Of a DNA stretch of 64,000 nt, positions 34,496 to 43,045 are shown piece after piece. Below the pieces are notes generated by a model. The model saw nothing but the letters and a program-made list of their open reading frames with translations. It ran no database searches and was not told the origin of the DNA. Location of the stretch: assembly GCF_000986865.1 (NCBI RefSeq), contig NZ_LAVS01000011.1, positions 1 through 64,000 on the forward strand, written 5' to 3'. This stretch comes from Rheinheimera mesophila. GTDB taxonomy: Bacteria; Pseudomonadota; Gammaproteobacteria; Enterobacterales; Alteromonadaceae. Made by a program: the position numbers and the translations under genes. How positions within the stretch are numbered: position 1 is the first letter of the stretch; each line of letters opens with the position of its first letter.

Positions 34496-35260
34496 ATGTT
34501 AAAAAAATCTATATTTGCGGCAACCTTTACCGCTGCTTTGGCGTTCAGCCATCCCGCTGTCGCTACTATTGTGTTGGTAGAAACCAATATGGGTGATTTT
34601 GAAATCAACCTGTTTGACCAAACTACGCCAAAAACTGTGGCTAATTTCCTGACGTACGTCAGAGATGGTTCATACAACAATGTCCTGCTCCACCGTTCAG
34701 TAAAAGACTTTGTCATTCAGGGGGGAGGCTTCCGCTACAGTGGTAATAATACCAACCCATTTACCGCTGTAACCCCAAGAGGCCCGGTTGATAACGAGCC
34801 TAAACTATCTAACGTGCGTGGCACTGTGGCTATGGCAAAAGTGGCAAATAGTCCCAATAGCGCCACTATTCAGTGGTTTGTCAATCTGGAAAACAATGCC
34901 AGTAATCTGGATAAACAAAATAGTGGCTTTACAGTATTTGGTACAGTCCAGGGAACAGGCATGTCTATTCTCGACAGTATTGAGGACTTATATGTACCAG
35001 CGACAGGAAAATTTGCAGGAGTACCACTGCGTTCATACAGCGCCACAGATCTGGCGAATAATGTAGCTGTGACTGCCAGTAACCTGGTGACTATTGAGCG
35101 TATTAGTATCATCAATGACAGCCCAACTACAGCAGCTAATTTGAATCCTGTACCCAACACTCTGGCTGGTAGCAGCGACAGTTCAGGCAGTGGTTCTTCT
35201 GCGCCAACTTTACTGCTGGCTCTGGCTGCTTTAGCCTTCTGGCGCCGCCGGAAGGTATAA
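34496..35260 (+). CDS. Cyclophilin-type peptidyl-prolyl isomerase with C-terminal sorting signal
   Basis: A 254-residue exported protein. A signal peptide (ending HPAVA) is followed by a cyclophilin domain (residues about 24-190: VLVETNMGDFEINLFDQTTP, LLHRSVKDFVIQGGGF and FVNLENNASNLD). It catalyses cis-trans isomerisation of prolyl bonds. Unusually, the C-terminus has a Ser/Gly-rich linker (SSDSSGSGSS), a hydrophobic helix (APTLLLALAALAFW) and a basic tail (RRRKV). That is the GlyGly-CTERM/MYXO-CTERM layout recognised by rhombosortase, so the mature protein may be surface-anchored or secreted after cleavage. Ordinary PpiA lacks this tail. Confidence 0.85.
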   Translation: MLKKSIFAATFTAALAFSHPAVATIVLVETNMGDFEINLFDQTTPKTVANFLTYVRDGSYNNVLLHRSVKDFVIQGGGFRYSGNNTNPFTAVTPRGPVDNEPKLSNVRGTVAMAKVANSPNSATIQWFVNLENNASNLDKQNSGFTVFGTVQGTGMSILDSIEDLYVPATGKFAGVPLRSYSATDLANNVAVTASNLVTIERISIINDSPTTAANLNPVPNTLAGSSDSSGSGSSAPTLLLALAALAFWRRRKV

Positions 35261-35275
35261 GCCCCCGGCGAAACA

Positions 35276-35911
35276 CTAGGTGCTAAGCTGGCGCAGGTGA
35301 GTGACTAATAACTCACCGGCCTGCTGAATATGCTGCTGTAGTAAAGTGACAGCAGCGTCCAATTGCTGCGATCGCAGTAACTCCAGTAATTGCCAATGCT
35401 CCTGATGACTGGTATCGGCATAGTTCAGGCTGATTTCCTGAAAACCTAAATAACGTTCCACTTGCTGGTGCAGACTGTGCAGTAAACGCAGCAAATGCGG
35501 GCAATGACTGGCCTGATACAACATCAGGTGAAATTGCCAGTTGAGTGCGCCTCTGTCTGCTGCGGATAAATGCTGATCCTGCTCAATTCGCTGCAATAAA
35601 TCTTCGGCCTGACCGAGCAAAGCAAAACTAAGCTGAGGAAAAGCCCGACGCAGCGCCATAGGTTCCAGTTGCAGGCGAATTTGATACAACTCTTCAGCTT
35701 CTGCTGCGGTTAAAGGCGGCACCATTAAACTGGCTTTGCCTGCCATGACTAATAGCGCTTCTGCTTTGAGTTGCTGTAACGCATCCCGCACCGGAATGCG
35801 ACTAACCTGATAATACTCCGATAACTTTTGTTGATTCAGTACTGTACCCGCTGGCCAGACGCCCTGCCGGATATCCTGTTTTAACTGCTGATATAAACTG
35901 GCTTTAGTCAT
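35276..35911 (-). CDS. GntR-family (FCD) transcriptional regulator
   Basis: A 211-residue regulator. The N-terminal winged helix (YQQLKQDIRQGVWPAGTVLNQQKLSEYYQVSRIPVRDALQQL in part) is followed by an all-helical FCD effector domain with the metal-ligand pattern D/H…H…H visible in FHLMLYQASHCPHLLRLL. ATG 35911 is preferred; a longer frame from 35953 would overlap the transporter gene. It follows the BenE transporter gene with one base between them. A TTTGTATACAAA palindrome upstream of benE is the likely operator, so it probably controls this transporter. The effector may be an organic acid. Confidence 0.85.
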   Translation of the reverse strand: MTKASLYQQLKQDIRQGVWPAGTVLNQQKLSEYYQVSRIPVRDALQQLKAEALLVMAGKASLMVPPLTAAEAEELYQIRLQLEPMALRRAFPQLSFALLGQAEDLLQRIEQDQHLSAADRGALNWQFHLMLYQASHCPHLLRLLHSLHQQVERYLGFQEISLNYADTSHQEHWQLLELLRSQQLDAAVTLLQQHIQQAGELLVTHLRQLST

Positions 35912-35912
35912 C

Positions 35913-37088
35913 TCAGACCACCTGTTTTTTCGGTAGTTTGAGGACCAGCACACAGAGTAAACCTGCGACTAAGCCCCAGAAAGCCGAGGCGATGCCAAAA
36001 AAACTAACGCCTGAAACTGTCACCAGTAAGGTGACTACAGCGGCTTCTCTGTTTGGCCCGGCCTGGGTGGTCAGAGTCAAATTCGTAGCTATAGTACCAA
36101 GCAACGCCAGTCCTGCTAACGCTGTGACTAAAGTGGCTGGAAAGGCGGCAAATAACGCCACCACAGCAGCGCCAGCTACACCAGTCAGCAGGTAAAAAAT
36201 ACCGGCGGCCACCCCGGCGCTGTATCTTTTGGCCGGATCGGTATGAGCTTCAGGGCTGGCACAAATGGCGGCTGTAATAGCGGCTAAATTGATCGAAAAA
36301 GCGCCTAATGGTGCCAATACTATAGTGGTCAGCGCACTGGCATTGATCAAAGGCGACACCGGCAGGTGGTAACCACTGCTTTTAAATACCGCTAAACCCG
36401 GAATATTTTGCGAGGTTAAAGTGACAATAAAAAGTGGTACGCCTACACCAATGAATGCGCTGAGAGACCAGTCTGGCCAAATCCAGACCGGAGCAGGCCA
36501 GTCTAGATGCACCTGAGCCAGGCTCAGTTGTCCTTGCAAACTGGCATAAAGCACAGCCACCACCAACACCAGCGGAATAGCATAACGCGGCAGGTACTGT
36601 TTGCTGATCAGGTAAGTGACGCACATCAAACCAACCAGCCACAAGTCCTGCTGCAAAGAGGTAAAAATCGACAACCCGAAGTTAAATAAAATACCGGCCA
36701 GCATGGCAGAGGCGATTTGCAGTGGAATTTTCGCGCTGAGTTTTTCAAACCAACCGGTCAAACCCAAGACTAAACTTAAAGCGGCGGCAAAGATAAACAC
36801 GCCCACAGCTTCAGCTAAACTCAGGCCCGGTAAACTGCTGACTAAAAGTGCAGCTCCGGGCGTGGACCATGCGGTTAAAACAGGAGCTTTAAAATAGCAA
36901 GACAAACCAATGCAGGTCAGGCCCATGCCTAAACCCAGAGCTAAAATCCAGGACGCCATCACCACCTGATCGGCACCTGCGGCTGCTGCAGCCTGAAACA
37001 CAATAGCCACTGAACTGGCAAAGCCCACCAAGACTGCCACAAAGCCAGCAGCTATGGCCGATAAGCTAAAGTCACGCCACATCGTCAT
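35913..37088 (-). CDS. BenE-family benzoate/H+ symporter
   Basis: A 391-residue inner-membrane carrier with about twelve hydrophobic helices. MWRDFSLSAIAAGFVAVLVGFASSVAI opens the BenE family domain, and GAFSINLAAITAAICASPEAH is its most characteristic motif. The family includes the Acinetobacter benzoate importer, but many members have no benzoate genes beside them, as here. It is the first gene of a two-gene operon with a GntR regulator. Substrate remains open. Confidence 0.85.
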   Translation of the reverse strand: MTMWRDFSLSAIAAGFVAVLVGFASSVAIVFQAAAAAGADQVVMASWILALGLGMGLTCIGLSCYFKAPVLTAWSTPGAALLVSSLPGLSLAEAVGVFIFAAALSLVLGLTGWFEKLSAKIPLQIASAMLAGILFNFGLSIFTSLQQDLWLVGLMCVTYLISKQYLPRYAIPLVLVVAVLYASLQGQLSLAQVHLDWPAPVWIWPDWSLSAFIGVGVPLFIVTLTSQNIPGLAVFKSSGYHLPVSPLINASALTTIVLAPLGAFSINLAAITAAICASPEAHTDPAKRYSAGVAAGIFYLLTGVAGAAVVALFAAFPATLVTALAGLALLGTIATNLTLTTQAGPNREAAVVTLLVTVSGVSFFGIASAFWGLVAGLLCVLVLKLPKKQVV

Positions 37089-37121
37089 CTACCTTAAATA
37101 TTTTTGAATACACTAATTTAA

Positions 37122-37133
37122 TTTGTATACAAA
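37122..37133. promoter_or_regulatory. GntR-type operator upstream of benE
   Basis: TTTGTATACAAA is a perfect 12-bp palindrome 33 bases upstream of the benE start codon. The GTATAC core inside an inverted repeat is common for FCD-type GntR regulators, one of which is encoded two genes downstream. Confidence 0.6.
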
Positions 37134-37251
37134 ATCCAGTGGCTCACTGCTAATTGAGTAACCTCTATTGTCTTTTTTTTCTCTACAGCTTGAACATGTC
37201 AGTGAATTAGCTTAAGAAAGGAGCCAGAGACAGCCGATCTGTGGAGTATGA

Positions 37252-37632
37252 ATGGGCGTTAAAACTGTATTGCTGGTTGAGGATGATGAGCTGATTGGCA
37301 AGTTATTGGTTTTTATTCTGCAACGTGATGGTTATCAAGTGGAATGGCTGAAAGATGGTCAACAGGCGCAGGAGTTGGTGTTATCCGGTCGCGACTTTAG
37401 TGCTGTCGTACTGGATTTAATGCTGCCATTTTTTGACGGCTTGTTTTTACTGGAATTAATTCGCAACCAAGCGGCTATGGCTAGTGTTCCCGTATTGATT
37501 CTGACCTCCAAAATGGGAGAAGAAGACATAGCTCTTGCGCTGAAAAAAGGTGCAGACGACTACTTAGTCAAACCATTTCAGCCGCCTGAATTAAGTGCCC
37601 GTTTACGTCGTCTGATAGGGAAACAAGGATGA
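37252..37632 (+). CDS. Single-domain response regulator
   Basis: A 126-residue receiver-only protein: acidic residues EDDE (10-13), phosphoacceptor Asp55 in VVLDLMLPFFDG, conserved Thr/Ser in ILTSKMG, and Lys in YLVKPFQPPEL. There is no output domain. It heads a four-gene set with overlapping ends (next start overlaps its stop by 4 bases), followed by an outer-membrane barrel, a HEAT protein and a glycosyltransferase. It probably acts by protein-protein contact, perhaps on the HEAT protein, to gate polysaccharide synthesis. No kinase gene is adjacent. Confidence 0.88.
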   Translation: MGVKTVLLVEDDELIGKLLVFILQRDGYQVEWLKDGQQAQELVLSGRDFSAVVLDLMLPFFDGLFLLELIRNQAAMASVPVLILTSKMGEEDIALALKKGADDYLVKPFQPPELSARLRRLIGKQG

Positions 37633-38372
37633 TGAAAAGTTTCGTCTTTATGTTGTCCGCTTTCATGCCTGTCTGTGCTGTGGCAGCGGACAGTTATCAA
37701 TTGGAAAGCGGAGCTGGTTATGAACAGTTGTCGGACAGTTTTGCTGACGGTTCGTTTTATTATGCCGGATTACGTCATGCAACCACAGATTATGGCTGGG
37801 GAGCCCGCTGGCAGCGCAGTAAGCGTTTTGACTTAAAGGATCAGGAATGGCTGACGGATGGCTACTATAAACTCAGTGATGATCTCACCTGGTTAGGTCA
37901 AGCCGCCTATAGTCCGCAAAACAGAGTAAGGCCTGAGCTCTCACTGGGCAGTCAACTGGCCTGGCAATGGACTAAAGGTTGGGTGGTGACACCGGGAGTC
38001 TCTGTATCAAATGATGATCAGCAGGACAGCCGCAGTTACAGCCTGATGAATGAACATTATCGGGGCTCATGGCGCTACGCCTACACCTTGTATCACTCCA
38101 GACCCGAAGACACAGGCTCAGCCAATACTCATGTACTGCAAGCCAGTTATTACTTTAACGATACGGATTATCTCACTGCCTTACTGGTGAAGGGCAAAGA
38201 GCTGGAACGCCTGCCCAACCGGGTACTGGTGATGGATGTCACCCGCATTGGTTTATTTGGTCAGTTTGCTTTTGCCACCGATTGGAGCTTGTTATACAAC
38301 CTGAGCTGGTCTGAACAAGATGTGTTATACGAAAAAACTGAGGTGGGTTTAGGTGTCCGATACACACTCTGA
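37629..38372 (+). CDS. YaiO-like outer-membrane beta-barrel protein
   Basis: A 247-residue exported protein with a signal peptide (ending AVAA) and regular amphipathic strands ending GLGVRYTL, typical of an outer-membrane barrel. YYAGLRHATTDYGWGARWQR and SYYFNDTDYLTALLVKGKE resemble the YaiO family. Its start overlaps the response regulator stop (ATGA), and its end overlaps the HEAT gene by 20 bases. Together with the GT2 gene in the same operon, a role in polysaccharide passage or surface assembly is plausible. There is no TPR domain, unlike PgaA. Confidence 0.78.
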   Translation: MMKSFVFMLSAFMPVCAVAADSYQLESGAGYEQLSDSFADGSFYYAGLRHATTDYGWGARWQRSKRFDLKDQEWLTDGYYKLSDDLTWLGQAAYSPQNRVRPELSLGSQLAWQWTKGWVVTPGVSVSNDDQQDSRSYSLMNEHYRGSWRYAYTLYHSRPEDTGSANTHVLQASYYFNDTDYLTALLVKGKELERLPNRVLVMDVTRIGLFGQFAFATDWSLLYNLSWSEQDVLYEKTEVGLGVRYTL

Positions 38373-39429
38373 TGTGATAGTGCAGTTGGTGTGGTACAGC
38401 AGCGCTGTGTTATTGCTGATGACACTGATGCTATTGCTGTTGACGCTGTTTATGCATTACGAAAGACGACAGCGAGAAAAAAGCCGCCAGCAGGCCACGG
38501 AACAGTGGACTCCTATTCTGTTCTCCTGGATTTATTCGCCGGAACAAACAACGGGCCCTTTGCCTCAGCTTAATGCGGAAGGTTTTGGTTTTGTAGTGCA
38601 ATTGTGGTTGCAGCTTGAACAAACAGTGCGGGGCAGCGCGTCAACCCGGCTGGCCGAACTGGCGCAGCGCTTGGATCTGATCCCAGTGATGAAACAGTGG
38701 CTGCATGGCTACAGTACAGATAAAAAGTTAACCGCCATTATGGCGCTGGGCATAGTGCAGGAAAAATCGGCTTTTGCTGAGCTGTTGCCACATGTGCTGG
38801 ATAAAAGAACGATTTTCTCTTTAGTGGCGGCCCGGGCTTTGTTGTCGATAGACGCCAAATTGGGCCTGCCGGTTATTTTGAGTCAAATTTATCGCGACGA
38901 CTGGTCGGTCAGCCGGGTCGCTGGTTTGTTAGTGCGCTTGCCGCACGATCTGATGGTTCGGTCTGTGACAGAGTGCGCCGAAAAAGCCACAGCCAAAGAA
39001 CTCAGACGGTTAATTAAGCTAATGCATATCTTATCGCCGATCGACAGCCAACCGCTGATCCAGCAGGCTTTAACACAATATCCGGATGAAATGGAACTAC
39101 TGACTACAGCTTTTGCCAGCGCTGTATCGCCGGATTTACTGCCATTATTGCGCCAGCAGGTTGAACATCCACAATGGGAAGTTCGGGTGCAGCTTGCCAA
39201 AGCTCTGGCCCGGTTAGGCGACAGTTCTGACGCGCCTTTATTGTTGAACATGTTGTCGGATCCCAACTGGTGGGTACGGTATCGTGCCGCACAGAGCCTA
39301 ATCAGCTTACCCGGTGTTGACGAGGCGCAGCTACAACTCTGGCAGCAACAACTGACAGATCCTTTTGCACTGGCGATTTTGTTGCAGGTAAAAGAAGAAC
39401 AACAACGTCAGCACCAAGGGAGAACCTGA
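38353..39429 (+). CDS. Membrane-anchored HEAT-repeat protein
   Basis: A 358-residue protein with one N-terminal helix (VWYSSAVLLLMTLMLLLLTLF) followed by a basic stretch and an alpha-helical body. The last 150 residues contain recognisable HEAT units such as HPQWEVRVQLAKALARLGDS and DPNWWVRYRAAQSLISLPG. HEAT arrays are scaffolds for protein contacts. The likely start is GTG 38353, inside the preceding gene, signalling translational coupling. Its position between a barrel and a processive glycosyltransferase suggests a scaffold of the synthase complex, possibly the target of the response regulator. That is inference. Confidence 0.78.
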   Translation: MSDTHSDVIVQLVWYSSAVLLLMTLMLLLLTLFMHYERRQREKSRQQATEQWTPILFSWIYSPEQTTGPLPQLNAEGFGFVVQLWLQLEQTVRGSASTRLAELAQRLDLIPVMKQWLHGYSTDKKLTAIMALGIVQEKSAFAELLPHVLDKRTIFSLVAARALLSIDAKLGLPVILSQIYRDDWSVSRVAGLLVRLPHDLMVRSVTECAEKATAKELRRLIKLMHILSPIDSQPLIQQALTQYPDEMELLTTAFASAVSPDLLPLLRQQVEHPQWEVRVQLAKALARLGDSSDAPLLLNMLSDPNWWVRYRAAQSLISLPGVDEAQLQLWQQQLTDPFALAILLQVKEEQQRQHQGRT

Positions 39430-40895
39430 TGATGAACGACTGGATGCAGCAGGTCATAGAACTGACCCATCAATGGGTACAGCAGTTGGATTTGGCTCCC
39501 TGGCTGGTGCCTTTGCAATGGCTGTTGGTGGGGTATTTTGTCTGTTTGTCAGCAGGTTACCTAACGCTGAATTTAGTAGCGTTACTGGTGATGCGCAGCC
39601 ATATCCAATCGGCACGAACTGAGTTGTTGCCGGCCAGCTATGCCAGCTTTTTAACGCCTATTTCTGTGCTGGTGCCTGCGTATAACGAGCAGGAAACCAT
39701 CGCCAGCTCAGTGTTGTCTTTATTGCAACTGACGTACCCTGAATATGAAGTGATCGTCATCAACGACGGCTCCAAAGATGACACTTTAGAGGTCCTCAAA
39801 CAAAGTTTTGCCTTAAGTTTGTCTTCGGCCACTTGCCCTTTACGTTTACCTTGCCAGCCCATTCGCGGCATTTATCAATCCAGCCGTTACCCGAATTTAA
39901 AAGTGATAGACAAAGCCAATGGCGGTAAAGCTGATGCGTTAAACGCCGGGGTGAATCTTTCGCGTTTCCCACTGTTTTGTGGTGTAGACGCCGACTCTAT
40001 TTTGCAGCGCGACAGCCTGCTGCGTATTATCCGGCCTTTTTTGGAAGACCCGGACGCCATAGCTGCTGGTGGCACAGTACGTATTGCCAACGGCTGTGAA
40101 GTAAAAGATGGTTTGTTATTAAAAGCCGCTTTACCAAACAAAATATTGCCGCAACTGCAAATAGTGGAATACCTGCGTGGTTTCTTGTTTGGCCGCCTGG
40201 GCTGGTCGTCTTTAAATGCGTTGTTAATCATCAGCGGTGCTTTTGGTTTGTTTAAAAAAGATTTGGTGATTGAAGTGGGTGGCTACCGGCATAAAACTAT
40301 AGGCGAAGATATGGAACTGGTGGTGCGGATGCATAAACACATGCGGCTGCATCAACGCAAATACCGCATTTATTTTATTCCGGACCCGGTTTGCTGGACT
40401 GAAGCACCGGAAGATGTAGCGACCTTAGCGCAGCAGCGGGTGCGCTGGCAGCGTGGTTTACTGGAAAGTTTAAGTGCGAATATGTCGTTGTTATTCCATC
40501 CTAAATCCGGTGTGGTCGGCTGGCTGGCTTTTCCTTTTGCCTTGCTATTTGAAGCCCTGGGCCCGGCGCTGGAAGTCATGGGGTATTTATTTATGTTATT
40601 TACCTGGCTGGCTGGTTGGTTAGACCCGGCCGCTTTATTGGCCTTCTTAGTGGTGACCATAGGTTTTGGCATATTGATTTCTGTGGTCGCGCTGGTGCTG
40701 GAAGAAATGTCGTATCCGGTCTATCCAGGCGGGCGCAGCATCATGCGGTTGTTTTTTATGGCAGTGCTGGAAAACTTTGGCTATCGCCAGTTGAATTCCT
40801 GGTGGCGGTTAAAAGGCCTGTGGCTTTGGGCGCGAAACAGCAAAAGTAGCTGGGGCACGATGAAACGCTCAGGCAAATGGCAAAACAGCAAATAA
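39429..40895 (+). CDS. Processive family 2 glycosyltransferase
   Basis: A 488-residue inner-membrane synthase. An N-terminal helix (28-55) precedes the GT2 domain with SVLVPAYNEQET, the first aspartate in INDGS (Asp113), DAD at 187-189, ED at 293-294 and the QRVRW motif (336-340) that marks processive enzymes such as PgaC, BcsA and HasA. About three helices follow. Sequence layout is nearest to poly-N-acetylglucosamine synthase-like proteins, but no pgaD or deacetylase gene is present. Its start overlaps the HEAT gene stop by one base. The polymer it makes is unknown. Confidence 0.88.
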   Translation: MMNDWMQQVIELTHQWVQQLDLAPWLVPLQWLLVGYFVCLSAGYLTLNLVALLVMRSHIQSARTELLPASYASFLTPISVLVPAYNEQETIASSVLSLLQLTYPEYEVIVINDGSKDDTLEVLKQSFALSLSSATCPLRLPCQPIRGIYQSSRYPNLKVIDKANGGKADALNAGVNLSRFPLFCGVDADSILQRDSLLRIIRPFLEDPDAIAAGGTVRIANGCEVKDGLLLKAALPNKILPQLQIVEYLRGFLFGRLGWSSLNALLIISGAFGLFKKDLVIEVGGYRHKTIGEDMELVVRMHKHMRLHQRKYRIYFIPDPVCWTEAPEDVATLAQQRVRWQRGLLESLSANMSLLFHPKSGVVGWLAFPFALLFEALGPALEVMGYLFMLFTWLAGWLDPAALLAFLVVTIGFGILISVVALVLEEMSYPVYPGGRSIMRLFFMAVLENFGYRQLNSWWRLKGLWLWARNSKSSWGTMKRSGKWQNSK

Positions 40896-40896
40896 A

Positions 40897-41103
40897 TCAG
40901 ACGGGTTTAAACTGCTGCACCGCTGTTGTTTGTTGCGCAAAACGCGCTAAGCAGTCTCTACAAATACAGCTATTTTGGTCCGGCGCCTGAGCCAATAGCT
41001 CCGCCGGAAATTGCTGCGCCATACACCAACACTGGTTTTGTTCCGCAGTGCCAGCTTTGCATAAATTGTTTTGCTGGCATAAAGGGCATAATTGCTCTGA
41101 CAT
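40897..41103 (-). CDS. Cysteine-rich CWC-type protein
   Basis: A 68-residue protein with cysteines arranged CPLC (6-9), C15, CWC (25-27) and CICRDC (46-51), the pattern of the Cys_rich_CWC family. The cysteines probably bind zinc. The family's role is unknown. It converges on the glycosyltransferase gene, with stop codons one base apart, and diverges from purT. No signal peptide is present. Confidence 0.78.
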   Translation of the reverse strand: MSEQLCPLCQQNNLCKAGTAEQNQCWCMAQQFPAELLAQAPDQNSCICRDCLARFAQQTTAVQQFKPV

Positions 41104-41230
41104 AAAAACCTCGATCTGGACAGTGTTTTACTATACCTCAGCCTAGCTTCTCTGGCTGAAATCATGAAGTGTTCAGAGCTGATTTTTGGTATGCTCTTTG
41201 CCATTGAATTTCGCTGAGGAAGTGCAACGC

Positions 41231-42415
41231 ATGAGCCAGATAGGAACCCCGGGCGCGGCCAACGCCACTAAAGTACTGCTGCTGGGCAGCGGTGAGCTGG
41301 GCAAAGAAGTATGTATTGAGTTAAAGCGGTTAGGCTGCGAAGTGATAGCAGTCGACCGTTACGCCAATGCGCCTGCCATGCAGGTGGCAGACCGTTGTTA
41401 TGTCATCTCTATGCTGGACGGTGCGGCTTTGCGTCAAATCGTGATCAAAGAAAAGCCTGCACTGATAGTTCCTGAGCTGGAAGCCATTGCTACCAGTACG
41501 CTGGTGGAACTCGAGCAGCAAGGTTTCACTGTGATCCCAAGCGCCAAAGCCGCCAACTTAACTATGAACCGCGAAGGCATCCGCCGTTTAGCCGCTGAAG
41601 AGTTACAACTGCCAACCTCGCCATTCCGTTTTGCTGATGACAAAGCCAGCTACTTAGCTGCTGTGGCGCATATTGGTTACCCTTGTGTGGTAAAACCTAT
41701 TATGTCGTCCTCAGGTAAAGGCCAGTCTGTACTGAAATCCGACGCCGATTTAGAGGCTGCCTGGGCTTATGCTCAGGAAGGCGGCCGTGCTGGTAAAGGC
41801 CGGGTGATAGTGGAAGGTTTTATCGACTTCGATTATGAAATCACTCTGCTGACAGTGCGTTCCTTTTCCGGTACTCAATACTGCGAACCTGTGGGTCATC
41901 GCCAGGAAAAAGGCGATTACCGCGAATCCTGGCAACCTCAGGTGATGTCAGCCGCTGCGTTAGAAAAAGCCCAGCGTTATGCCGCTTTGGTGACTGAAGC
42001 TTTAGGTGGTTATGGTTTATTTGGCGTCGAGCTGTTTGTCAAAGGCGACGATGTCTGGTTTAGCGAAGTGTCACCCCGGCCACACGACACCGGCATGGTG
42101 ACTTTAATTTCGCAAAACTATTCTGAATTTGCTTTGCATGCCCGCGCTATTTTAGGTTTGCCTATTCCTGTTATCCGCCAATACGGCCCGGCCGCTTCTG
42201 CTGTATTGCTGGTTCCTGGCAACTCACAGCAAATTGGTTATGGCAACTTAGCTCAGGCGTTAATGCAACCCGACACCGACTTGCGGCTGTTTGGTAAACC
42301 CGAAGTACAAGGCGAACGCCGCATGGGTGTGGCTTTGGCTTTAGGTGATAACGTCGATCAGGCCAAACAAAAGGCGCTGGATGTGATAGCGAGAATTAAA
42401 GTGGAAGTGTTGTAG
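41231..42415 (+). CDS. purT: Formate-dependent phosphoribosylglycinamide formyltransferase (PurT)
   Basis: A 394-residue ATP-grasp enzyme that makes formyl-GAR from GAR, formate and ATP in purine synthesis. [21 protein letters not shown] is the N-terminal nucleotide/substrate-binding motif; SSSGKGQSV is the ATP-grasp P-loop equivalent, and [14 protein letters not shown] carries metal- and phosphate-binding residues. Length equals E. coli PurT. Start ATG 41231 follows GAGGAAG and gives the family's N-terminus; a frame open from 41186 is not used. The gene stands alone and ends at a terminator. Confidence 0.95.
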   Translation: MSQIGTPGAANATKVLLLGSGELGKEVCIELKRLGCEVIAVDRYANAPAMQVADRCYVISMLDGAALRQIVIKEKPALIVPELEAIATSTLVELEQQGFTVIPSAKAANLTMNREGIRRLAAEELQLPTSPFRFADDKASYLAAVAHIGYPCVVKPIMSSSGKGQSVLKSDADLEAAWAYAQEGGRAGKGRVIVEGFIDFDYEITLLTVRSFSGTQYCEPVGHRQEKGDYRESWQPQVMSAAALEKAQRYAALVTEALGGYGLFGVELFVKGDDVWFSEVSPRPHDTGMVTLISQNYSEFALHARAILGLPIPVIRQYGPAASAVLLVPGNSQQIGYGNLAQALMQPDTDLRLFGKPEVQGERRMGVALALGDNVDQAKQKALDVIARIKVEVL

Positions 42416-42434
42416 GTTTTTCTCCTTTGTCAGG

Positions 42435-42463
42435 CAGGGGCGACAGAGCCCCTGTTTGGTTTT
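42435..42463 (+). terminator. terminator of purT
   Basis: CAGGGGC and GCCCCTG form a perfect 7-bp stem with a 6-base loop, followed by TTTGGTTTT. It lies 20 bases after the purT stop. Confidence 0.82.
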
Positions 42464-42760
42464 CAGTGCAGAGCGTCAGGGGCTCAGCCATCTGCAAAAC
42501 TAAATTTCTTTCGTCTTCAAACCATTAAAACTCATTCTTGTGTTCATCGTGATCTTTGGCTTGCCATTTCTTTTTGTTAATTTATATTTAAATTAAAGTT
42601 AACTATAAGTTTTGGTGCGCATTGGATCCGCGCTCGTTCTTGTGTGGGTTTATTGTCGTCGGACATGAGTGAAACAGCGCAGATAAGGAGCCAAAACGAG
42701 ATTGTTTTGGTTTGTCAAAAGCTTGTTTTTCAGACTTTACTTAACTCAAGGAGACATATC
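42464..42760 (+). promoter_or_regulatory. A+T-rich leader region upstream of the microcin-like gene
   Basis: No gene is evident here. The middle (42575-42612) is a long A+T-rich stretch of TTAATTTATATTTAAATT type, a plausible promoter zone, although I could not fix -35/-10 boxes. CCAAAAC (42691-42697) and GTTTTGG (42704-42710) form a 7-bp hairpin about 50 bases before the start codon. AAGGAG (42748-42753) is an excellent ribosome site 7 bases from ATG 42761. Confidence 0.5.
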
Positions 42761-42994
42761 ATGAAAGAGTTAACATTTGAGCAAGTGGCTTATATCAGTG
42801 GTGGCGATCGTGGTGACGCAGTAGCTGGCGGTGCTATAGCTACAGGTCTTGGTGCTGGAGGTTATGCGGCGGCAGCTGCGCGCGGTGCAGGTTACGGAGC
42901 GAGAGCTGGTGCAATCTTTGGGGTTGCTGGTTTCTTGGGCGGAGCTCTTTTAGGTGGTGTAGTCGGTTTTATCGCTTACGAAATTGGCAAATAA
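42761..42994 (+). CDS. Microcin-like class II bacteriocin precursor with double-glycine leader
   Basis: A 77-residue precursor. Residues 1-15, MKELTFEQVAYISGG, match the class II microcin/colicin V leader pattern (M-R/K-E-L-T…SGG) cleaved after Gly-Gly by a C39-peptidase ABC exporter. The predicted 62-residue mature peptide is rich in Gly and Ala, with many GxxxG spacings and a hydrophobic C-terminal half (GAIFGVAGFLGGALLGGVVG), suited to membrane insertion. The start is fixed by AAGGAG and the leader; an in-frame GTG at 42644 is rejected. A small membrane protein gene follows. No exporter is encoded in this window, so export must rely on a distant transporter. Antibacterial activity is inferred. 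Confidence 0.8.
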   Translation: MKELTFEQVAYISGGDRGDAVAGGAIATGLGAGGYAAAAARGAGYGARAGAIFGVAGFLGGALLGGVVGFIAYEIGK

Positions 42995-43004
42995 CACTTT
43001 GTAT

Positions 43005-43023
43005 CGGAGGGCTATGCCCTCCG
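43005..43023 (+). other. hairpin between microcin-like gene and immunity candidate
   Basis: CGGAGGGC and GCCCTCCG form a perfect 8-bp stem with a TAT loop, 10 bases after the precursor stop. Only a few mixed bases follow, with no T run, and the next ribosome site lies 11 bases on. It probably moderates read-through or protects the upstream message. Confidence 0.65.
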
Positions 43024-43045
43024 ATTATCCTTTGGGAGGTATTGT

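Noticed and set aside
42644-42760. N-terminal extension of the microcin-like gene from GTG 42644
   Set aside because: ATG 42761 has an ideal AAGGAG site and opens directly with a class II leader; the extension would place the leader internally.
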